Source: Nymphalis io
Lineage: Eukaryota; Arthropoda; Insecta; Lepidoptera; Nymphalidae
Reading direction: 5' to 3'
Assembly (NCBI RefSeq): GCF_905147045.1
Contig: NC_065911.1
Coordinates: forward strand, 1 to 64,000
DNA: 64,000 bases
The position numbers and the translations under genes were made by a program. A model generated the notes under the pieces. It was given only the letters and a program-made list of their open reading frames with translations, was not told the origin of the DNA and ran no database searches. Below are positions 56,811-64,000 of the stretch, in pieces. The first letter of the stretch is position 1; the number at the start of each line of letters is the position of its first letter.

Positions 56811-57871
56811 TCCACTCGTCGCAAGCTTCGGAGAAGAATCGAAAGAGCGCGAGGAGACAGAACAAGAATATCCTCCAGGACATCGCCAACGTGAAGAACA
56901 GCCTCACGAAGACATCGGACACGAAGTGCACGAACGTGTACGTGTCGGACGACGGGAGCAAGTACAGCGACGCGCACGTGTCGAGCGACACGCAGGAAAA
57001 GTGCGTGTGTGACGACCTGGTGTTCCTCGAAGACCCAAACGACCCTAGACGCTGTATATACTTTCAGGTGAGCAGAAAACTCTACTCGTTTTTAAAAGAT
57101 TAGCAAACCTTAGATATGCGATTCCACGCGATTCGCTACCAGCTCTGCTGTATTGTACACCACAAACACTTCTCGATCAATATATCTCTATATATAACAC
57201 GACACTGTTACACTTAACTACTTATATAGACTTTAGTTTTACTTACAAAATTCCGATAACAACTTCACAGATAACCAAAACGCTAAATTTTTCGCGAATC
57301 CATAGTCAATACCACAGAATATTAAGATTTCGACCAAATTTCAAGGTCAAAGTTGCTTATATACTCTACTTGCTATTGGAATCGACTATAGACTTGTATA
57401 TGTTTGCACAGCACATTGTGTGTGTGTGTGTTTTTTATCCGTAACAGCACGTGAATGTCCTACTGCTGGGCTAAAGGCCTCCTCTCCCTTTTTTGAGGAG
57501 AAGGTTTGGAGCTTATTCCACCACGCTGCTCCAGTGCGGTTTGGTAAATACACATGTGGCAGAATTTCAGTGAAATTAGACACATGCAGGTTTCCTCACG
57601 ATGTTTTCCTTCATCGTAAAGTACGAGATGAATTATAATCACAAATTAAGTACATGAAAATTCAGTGGTGCCTGAACCATCTTGGCTGTTTTTTTTATAT
57701 GCTAGCAATATTAGCACAGACTGTGCAATATAATATGTAATGTGGTCATGAATTAAATTTGATTGAATGTAACAGGCATCCGTGCATGTCCTGAGACACT
57801 CCACGGCCATCTACCCAGGGTTCCAGTGCTCTGTGCATGTCGGGAACGTGCGTCAGTCGGCCATTATCGAG
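56811..57871 (+). pseudogene. GTPBP2-like: GTPBP2-like gene, partial third copy with open exons
   Basis: Exon part 56811-57067 starts mid-exon (HSSQASEKNRK) and is open throughout to CVCDDLVFLEDPNDPRRCIYFQ, with donor cag-gtgagc. The next exon 57776-57871 has a normal acceptor (taacag) and reads ASVHVLRHSTAIYPGFQC and VHVGNVRQSAIIE, donor gtaacg. Phases match (0/0). Where the left copies have TAG and a frameshift this copy has sense codons, so it preserves the working sequence. The exon lacks its first half because LINE-C precedes it, and no downstream exons of domain III are visible before 64000. Confidence 0.7.
57439..57690 (-). repeat. SINE-1 in the third copy of the GTPBP2-like intron
   Basis: Same insertion as at 35215 and 52015, so it predates the 1.34-kb duplication. 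Confidence 0.75.
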
Positions 57872-58218
57872 GTAACGAATACATACATCAAACTCACTTT
57901 GCGGAATGGAATTAAATAGTTTAATTTTGGTATAATTTGTGGTGTTGCGTAAAATACTTAAGTATGATAATGATATTTATTTTTTTATGTTATATTCCTG
58001 TTTAGCGGTAGAATATCTGATGAGTGGGTGGTACCTACCCAGGTGGGTTTGCACAATGCCCTTACCACCAGTTACCACACACACTTATAATATATTCTGC
58101 CGCCAAACAGCAATAGCATTGTTGTTGGTGAGTAAAACAGTGTAACTACAGGCACGAGGGACATAACATCTTAGTTCCCAAGGTTGGTGACGCATTGGTG
58201 TCGAATATCTGATGAGTG
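57872..58218. other. Intron remnant between the GTPBP2-like exon and the minisatellite
   Basis: To 58148 it repeats the intron sequence seen at 35648-35922. From 58149 it is new sequence (caggcacgagggacataaca) that represents the original right-hand continuation of the locus. No gene. Confidence 0.5.
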
Positions 58219-59020
58219 GGTCTCACCGAACGATTAGATTAAAAGAGTCAATTAGTTTCAGTTAGGATTACAGTGTTAATGTACCAGGAGATCATAAACA
58301 GTGTGTCGGTCTCACCGAACGATTAGATTAAAAGAGTCAATTAGTTTCAGATAGGATTACAGTGTTAATGTACTAGGAGATCATAAACAGCGAGTCGGTC
58401 TTACCGAACGATTAGATTAAAAGAGTTAATTTTGACTAGACGTTTAGCGCGGTTGCCTTTTCACGCCGAAGGTTGTGGTTTCTTCTCACCCAGAACAGAT
58501 ATTTGTGTGCATGAACATGTCTGTTTGTCCTGAGTCTGAGTGTAATTTTCTGTATAAGTATGTATTTACAAAAGAAAAGTAGTATATGTAGTATATCAGT
58601 TGTCAGTCTTCCATAGCACGAGTTTTGTACAAGCTTAATTTGGGATCAGATGGCCGTGTGTGAAAAATGTCCCAGGTAATTATTATTATTAGTTTCAAAG
58701 ATTTAGAATTAGGATTACGTTGTTAACGTACCAGGAGAACATAAACAGTGAGACGGTTTCACCGAACGATTAGATTAAAAGAGTCAATTAGTTCCAGTTA
58801 GGATTACAGTGTTAAAGTACCAGGAGATCATAAACAGTGAGACGGTTTCACCGAACGATTAGATTAAAAGAGTCAATTAGTTTCAGTTCTGATTACAGTG
58901 TTAATGTACCAGGAGTTTTACAGTTTTAATCTAACCGTTCGGTGAGACCGACACACTGTTTATGATCTCCTGTTACATTAACAAAGTAATCCTAACTGAA
59001 ACTAATTGACTCTTTTAATT
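58219..59020. repeat. 89-bp minisatellite, interrupted by a SINE, with an inverted end unit
   Basis: Units start with ggtctcaccgaacgattag at 58219, 58308 and 58397 (partial), and with ggtttcaccgaacgattag at 58755 and 58844; spacing is 89 bp in each run. A partial unit precedes 58755. At about 58921-59016 one unit lies in reverse orientation (aaccgttcggtgagaccgac, then ctaattgactctttt), so the array ends in a head-to-head palindrome. SINE-2 (58432-58690) sits in the third unit. Confidence 0.88.
58432..58690 (+). repeat. SINE-2 inserted in the minisatellite
   Basis: Contains ttttcacgccgaaggttgtg, catgaacatgtctgtttgtc, tagtatatcagttgtcag and the (ATT)n tail. The tRNA-like head is degraded (gacgtttagcgcggttgcc). 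Confidence 0.75.
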
Positions 59021-59084
59021 TATAATTGAATTATAATAATAATGTCCTCCAGACCAATTTCAGCTACGGCGGCCAATCTCAAGA

Positions 59085-59400
59085 TTGATTAGCCAAATAC
59101 GCAGGAGATATTATAGTGCACAAGTGTGTGCGCAAACACAGGTGCACTCCCTATTCCCTAACTCTCATAATCCGATGGGACGGCAATCCGATACGACCGG
59201 AAAGAGTTCAGGCGCAGGACCATCAGCTTTAAGTGCTTTCCGAGGCACGGGAGTGTACATATTTCCAACTTCCAGACTCCGGGCTGCTACTCAGAATTTT
59301 CTGACAGACAAACCCAATAGCTTTTTTTATTTGCCCGACCTGGGAATTGACCCGGAGGGGGTCTGCCTTACATCAAGCCACTAGACCAACGAGGCAGTCA
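59085..59400 (-). repeat. SINE-3, tRNA-derived, minus orientation
   Basis: On the minus strand it starts gactgcctcgttggtctagt (A-box region) with the B-box-like gggtcaattccc, and continues with ctattgggtttgtctgtcag and the string ggcagcccgga-type body. The plus-strand open frame here is not a gene. A related head lies at 61775-61865. Confidence 0.75.
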
Positions 59401-61265
59401 TAATTATACGAGGACTTTGAAGAGAATAGATTAGCATCTCAACCACCCCATTTACCATTTCCCTTATAATAAATAATTTTTATTGGACAGAGAGTGTCTG
59501 ACCAGAGACAAATATTAACCATCTACTTGATACTCAAATATCAATATTTGCAAAGAAGATGCTCTGAACATAATGAAGATAGTAGAAAGCGGCACCAGCA
59601 CCAAGTTGTGCTACTATAATAAAAAATCCAAAAACAGTGCAGACTGGCGACATCTAGTGTCTACTACATGTAAAATAATGCTAGACATTATGGTAAGTTC
59701 GTTTAATCATTAATTAAATCATATAATCGACTAAATGGGTACAATGATATTTATGATTATATACTAATGTATGGAATTCGATTAACGCTACAAGATTTAC
59801 TATTGAGTTTCTTTCTTCGGTTCAGTTCTTCTTGGTAGAATCTGCATATATCCACAACTAGTAGCTTTAAACCTTTGTGAAATAATTCTAATGTACTTAT
59901 AAGTCTACTTGATTAATTATCACCAACTCAGCAAGCGCGCATTGTCGTGAAACTTTCTTATGAACGCGGGTTGACACAATAATTGCCAATTTATTTTTTA
60001 CAAAGTGTAGCTTAAATTATAAAGATTTTAAATAAAAAATCCAACATACTTTAATTATTTTTATTATAGTCTAATGATGTGCTAAAAAATGTTTTAATTT
60101 TTTTTTAATATTGAATGACTGATTTAAATTTTTTTTTTAATCTTTGCTAATATATAACATTTTTCTAAGTCAGTAAAAAACTTTGTTTTATTTTTTAAGT
60201 CACAATCACACGTTTTATTCAAAGCATAATTAAATAAAAAGATTAATTTAGTCTATTAACACCCTAAAATTTTCATAAATCGATGACACGAAGCTAACTT
60301 TTATTAAAACTGGCCGTTTACTCTGACAAAATAAAAAAATTAAAGAAACACACGTTTCAAATTAATATTCTAAGCGAACTGCCACAGATAATACACAATT
60401 AATTATTTAACACCATCATTTCATCGCTTACCATTACTTTATCAAATTAAATTAATTCGGATTAATTGATACTTTGAGGCAAAGAGATCTAATAAAATAC
60501 GTACTTAAAATTTATGCAATAAGGACTATTATTGTATAAACAATAAGATATGTAAGAAAATTTTAAAGTCGTTAAGAAGAAGATAAAAGTTAAAATGAAT
60601 CTTAGTGGAATATATATAAAATACAAATTTGATGATAAATATAGAGTAAATGTAAAAAATACACTTATAAATATACATTTTTTTAGTAGGATTACTTTTT
60701 AGGTATTTTTAGTTCATACAAATTATAAATTAAAATATTTACTTACAATTGTTTTTACAGATGAAAAACGAAACAGCCAATTATTTAATTAATTTTGTTC
60801 CCATAAATATTTCTGAATTTCAAAATGGTGTCACTTAAAAATGTCTTACGTTTGTGTTACATAAATACGTATATTTAACTTAAAATAGCAAGTTATATCA
60901 GTTAACAGGAACTAGAAAAATCATTTAGATTTAATGTACAAAATTTAAATACTTCGACAAAAGATATGTATACAACAATACAATAATATGAATCGCGCCA
61001 AAATTTAAATTTAAAATGGCGTCATGATTATGTTTAAAAATATATAATATTTTAATAAATTTAAATAACACAATACGAATTTGAAAATGGGGTCTTTTCA
61101 AAATAACAGAATATGACATAACAGAGCATTTTTTAATATTCTTGAGGATGGTTATCACTCAAATGCTATTTCTGATGTTAGGTCTGCTATTCTTTTAATA
61201 ATTATTGTTATTTAGCTTAGCGTTATTTTTTTCCATTCATGTTGCCACAGAGTCTTAAACACAGG
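59401..61265. other. AT-rich region without a recognisable gene
   Basis: No credible coding frame, RNA gene or repeat of known type was seen in this 1.9 kb, only short A/T runs. It may be intron or intergenic DNA. Confidence 0.6.
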
Positions 61266-61465
61266 CCTCTTGCTTCACGGTGAAGGAAAACATCGTGAGG
61301 AAATCTGCATGTGTCTGATTACACTGAAATTCTGCCACATGTGTATTCCACCAACCGGCATCGGAGCAGCGTTGTGGAATAAGCTGCAAACCTTCTCCTC
61401 AAAAAGAGGAGAGGAGAACTTTAGCCAAGCAGTGGGACATTCACAGGCTGTTACGGATTCAAAGC
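61266..61465 (+). repeat. SINE-1, 5' truncated, plus orientation
   Basis: Body only: acggtgaaggaaaacatcgt, tctgccacatgtgtattcca, aaccttctcctcaaaaagag, cagtgggacattcacaggct. The tRNA-like head is missing. Confidence 0.8.
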
Positions 61466-61559
61466 ATGCTAATTTTATTTTTATCGTGTCAGTGAACTGT
61501 ATTTAAATTTATTTATAATAAGAAAATTCACGATTGTCACGTAAAGAGTCTAAATTTAA

Positions 61560-61995
61560 AGAGGGTGACACTGCGAAGTACATCTATTTATATAATAATA
61601 GTTTTCGCCCGCAGCTTGACCCATGTTTAAGGGACTGAGACAGATGTATGTCCTTTGTCCTTTTCTGTTACAATGTCAACATTTTTTCGGTCATGATAAT
61701 CGGTCGAGAAGTTAAAACGTAAAAGCGTAACAAAGAAACAAACACACTTTCACATTCATAATATTAGTAAGGATTCTTTTGACCCTGTTGGTCTAGAAGC
61801 GATATATAAGGCCGCTGATCTCGAGGTCCTCAGTTCAATCCCCGGGTGGGGCTGATAGAAAGTTATTGGGTTATTCTTTTGAAAATTACTTAATATTATA
61901 AATGCGAAAGTAACTGTATGTCTGTTACGCTTTCACGGCTTAACCACCCCCCTATAACACGCGTGCGAAACTGCGAGTGTTAACTAGTATTCTAA
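61560..61995. repeat. Cluster of short lepidopteran repeats including a tRNA-like SINE head
   Basis: Pieces in order: tttcgcccgcagcttgaccc; aacacactttcacattcata followed by atattagtaagga; a SINE-3-like head at 61775-61865 (gttggtctagaagcg, cagttcaatccccggg); and attataaatgcgaaagtaac with tctgttacgctttcacggct. These resemble fragments of non-autonomous repeats widespread in moths and butterflies. No gene. Confidence 0.5.
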
Positions 61996-62208
61996 AAGCA
62001 AAACAAAAATAAACTTAATAAACATAACTAAATCTAAAAGTATATGTAAGACATTCTAAAATAATTGTCTAACCATAAATCAATAAAATAACAAATAAAT
62101 AGCAAAAATCCACGCGAGTCTTGGTTCCAAAATGTCTTATACCATTCTAATCGCGCGCGGATTATACATATTTCTTCCATTTGTTGAATATTTAAATTTC
62201 ATTATTGA

Positions 62209-62475
62209 CGGGCCGTATGGCGTGGTTGGTAGACACTTACCTTTCACGCCGAAGGTTGTTGGTTCGATTCCCACCAGGACAGATATTCGTGTGCATGAAC
62301 ATGTCTGTTTGTCCCTAGTCTGGGTGTAATTATCTATATAAGTATGTATTTACAAAAGAAAAGTAGTATATGTAGTATATCAGTTGTCTGATTTCCGTAG
62401 TACGAGCTCTGCTTAGTTTGGGATCAGATGGCCGTGTGTGAATAATGTACCAGGATATTATTATTATTCGAACAA
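62209..62475 (+). repeat. SINE-2, most complete copy
   Basis: A box tggcgtggttgg near 62219 and B box ggttcgattccc near 62261 give a convincing RNA polymerase III promoter. The body matches the other SINE-2 copies and the tail is (ATT)n. The open frame within it is not a gene. Confidence 0.8.
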
Positions 62476-62498
62476 TAATGGGTAATCTAATTTTTCAG

Positions 62499-62622
62499 AC
62501 AAAAATGGACTCGTTCTTCAGCCTCTTCGATCCGTCAGATGGCAATAAGAACAGACAGAATAATAAGAAAAAACATAAAAACGATCAAGAGAACGGCAGG
62601 AAGAACCCAGACGCACCCAAGG
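62499..62622 (+). CDS. GTPBP2-like: Putative first coding exon, GTPBP2-like N-terminus
   Basis: The acceptor tttttcag at 62491-62498 is followed by ATG 62505 in context aaaaATGG, 39 codons and a consensus donor (gtatgt). The product starts MDSFFSLFDPSDG and continues as a Lys/Asn-rich basic stretch (NNKKKHKNDQENGRKN). A short MDS..LF start followed by a basic stretch is what I recall for GTPBP2 proteins, so this may be the 5' coding exon of a further GTPBP2 gene copy running out of the window. The acceptor implies an upstream noncoding exon. The resemblance is short, hence modest confidence. Confidence 0.4.
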
Positions 62623-63149
62623 GTATGTACAAACCTTTGTATATATGTAATAAGTTTATTTATTGAAATAAAAACTAAAGTCGTTGCTCTGTTAAGCGAA
62701 ATTTATTCTTTTTTATATCATATCACAAATTACTTCTGCAAATAAAGTATGAGTACAAATTATAATTATTTACTAACCCGTAAAAAGAAACAACATTAAA
62801 AGCTATTGCTTCAAATATTTTTTTACAATCTGAATTGTTTCTTTTTTTAAAAAAACGTCGTTAACTTTTTATTATATTAAGCCAGTGTGAATTTCTCTAA
62901 TTATAGAATGACACATGACATAATGCAAAGTGTTGCCACAACAGATAATACTTGGACGTATTAAGTCGAAGTTAATGCACGTGCAATTTAAATTTAATGA
63001 AGAGCCCAAAGAGCTTCATTTACATATATATAACATACTGGCATATAAACGCACAGCCCAAACTACTGCGACATGAAAATTTGCATACGGGTTCCTTTTA
63101 CGCAATAGGTTAGCACTTAGGAAGGATTTTTGAAAATTTAACCCTGCAG
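62623..63149. other. Presumed intron between the two putative exons
   Basis: AT-rich, no gene, no recognised repeat. Confidence 0.4.
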
Positions 63150-63548
63150 AAGAAACTCGGGCAGGAAGAACAGAAGGAAGAAGAACAAAGTATCGCCAGC
63201 GAAGGACGTCCTAACAACAGCATGGCAGAGTTCATCACAAGAAGTACCGGAACCGTTGAATAATCAATCGTCGATACCAAAGGTCTGTGACGAGAAAATC
63301 GGAAAGAACGTCAACGATTTGAAATCGGAAGACGATTTTAAGAAGACGAAGAGGAAACCGACCAATGATGATGAGGATGCAACGAGAAGTGGGACAAAGT
63401 TTGCCGATAGAGTGTACAATGTCATCGATAAGTTGGAGAAGGTCAGGATAAAGGACGATATGTATTTAGCTGGTGATTTCAATTCCGAGGACTTGGAGAG
63501 TGACTTCTTCTACAGGTCTGATGATATGGAAGACTTCTGCGATGATAC
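63150..63548 (+). CDS. Putative internal exon of an unrecognised, highly charged protein
   Basis: Flanked by an acceptor (ttaaccctgcag) and a strong donor (gtaagt after GATGATAC). The 399-nt exon is open in one frame with equal phase at both ends. The product is basic first (RKNRRKKNKVSPAKD), then charged and low in hydrophobics (KSEDDFKKTKRKPTNDDEDATR), with a possible amphipathic helix (DRVYNVIDKLEKVRI) and an acidic, aromatic end (DLESDFFYRSDDMEDF). No domain is recognised. Its phase does not fit the exon at 62499-62622 directly, so another exon, a different donor or a separate gene must be assumed. Confidence 0.4.
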
Positions 63549-63614
63549 GTAAGTGATGTTTTTTGTTAATTAAAAAAAAGTATTATAATTTATGTGTTGT
63601 AAAGTAGTAAAGTA

Positions 63615-63905
63615 AAGTAACAGCCTGTGTATGTCCCACTGCTGGGCTAAGATCTCCTCTCCCTTTTTGAAGAGAAGGTATGGAGCTTGTTCCACCACGC
63701 TTCTCCAATGCGTGTTGGTGGAATACACATGTGGCAAAATTTTAGTGAAATTAGACACATGCAGGTTTCCTCACGATGTTTTCCTTCACCGTAAAGCACG
63801 AGATGAATTATAATGACAAATTAAGCACATGACAATGCAGTGGTGCTTGCCCGGGCTTGAACCCACGATTATCGTTCAAGATTCACGCGTTCTTACCACT
63901 AGACA
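63615..63905 (-). repeat. SINE-1, minus orientation
   Basis: Reverse SINE-1 with gtcccactgctgggctaaga, tttcctcacgatgttttcct and a fairly complete tRNA-like head (gcccgggcttgaacccacga, then cgttcttaccactagacaat). The last 95 bases of the window after it hold nothing I can identify. Confidence 0.8.
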
Positions 63906-64000
63906 ATCTCATCTCTTATGTGTTGTAATTTTGGGTAATTATACGTTTTTTCTTAAGGCTTTGCTTGCTTTCCACGGTATGGAAGAGCAAGAAACAATAA

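Larger units (their letters stand above)
56808..58148. repeat. 1.34-kb direct repeat flanking LINE-C on its right side
   Basis: It matches 34585-35922 and 51385-52722 end to end: starts at tagtccactcg right after the LINE-C tail and ends at gtgagtaaaacagtgtaacta. The divergence of a few percent from the left partners includes the coding lesions, which are absent here. Confidence 0.9.

Noticed and set aside
58219..59020. Regular repeats that might suggest a CRISPR array
   Set aside because: Units are 89 bp without unique spacers, in an insect genome; it is a minisatellite.
59085..59384. 99-codon plus-strand frame
   Set aside because: Entirely inside a reverse-oriented SINE-3.
62209..62290. 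tRNA-like sequence with good RNA polymerase III boxes
   Set aside because: Continues into the SINE-2 body with an (ATT)n tail; repeated at three other sites in the window.
1..64000. Bacterial or viral genome segment
   Set aside because: Introns, SINEs, LINE microsatellite tails and low gene density are those of an insect nuclear genome.

Overview
The window looks like nuclear DNA from a moth or butterfly (Lepidoptera): AT-rich, packed with LINEs, an LTR element and tRNA-derived SINEs of lepidopteran type, with only fragments of host gene. This rests on recognising repeat styles, not on a database match. There is no rRNA or tRNA gene, no CRISPR array and no bacterial-style operon.

Layout. 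(1) 1-11914: two nearly identical copies of a Jockey/CR1-superfamily LINE (LINE-A), the first cut by the window edge, with a minus-strand fragment of another LINE (LINE-B) between them at 4862-5703. Copy 2 has a PHD-finger ORF1, an extra inter-ORF reading frame, an endonuclease ORF and a reverse transcriptase ORF. (2) 11915-21844: a Russian doll. A minus-strand R2/R4-like LINE (restriction-like endonuclease type) is split by a plus-strand RTE-type LINE with a 13-bp target duplication. The RTE is itself split by a minus-strand, apparently full-length LINE-B with an intact 1039-residue ORF and a 65-nt poly(A) tail. (3) 21563-38395 and 38394-55195: a direct tandem duplication of about 16.8 kb. 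Each unit holds the start of the R2/R4-like element, SINEs, a DIRS-like remnant, an unrecognised zinc-binding ORF, a BEL/Pao LTR element with very short LTRs, exons of a GTPBP2-like GTPase gene, and a LINE-C copy (truncated at the junction in the first unit, complete to its 3' tail in the second). (4) 56808-58148: a further partial copy of the GTPBP2-like exons directly after LINE-C, so that LINE-C lies between 1.34-kb direct repeats of host sequence. (5) 58219-64000: an 89-bp minisatellite with an inverted end unit, several SINEs, AT-rich DNA without genes, and two putative exons (62499-62622, 63150-63548), the first resembling a GTPBP2 N-terminus.

How it fits together. The mobile elements explain most of the coding potential. 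Host coding content is a damaged GTPBP2-like gene, present as internal exons in three partial copies and possibly a new 5' exon downstream. Insertion order can be read from the nesting: R2/R4-like, then RTE, then LINE-B; and for the host gene, LINE-C with its 1.34-kb flanking repeat first, then the 16.8-kb tandem duplication. The strongest second-look items are the 1.34-kb repeats around LINE-C, the 5' motif shared by two unrelated LINE types, the conserved EN/RT frame break plus extra ORF in LINE-A, and the duplicated N-terminal domain of the R2/R4-like element.
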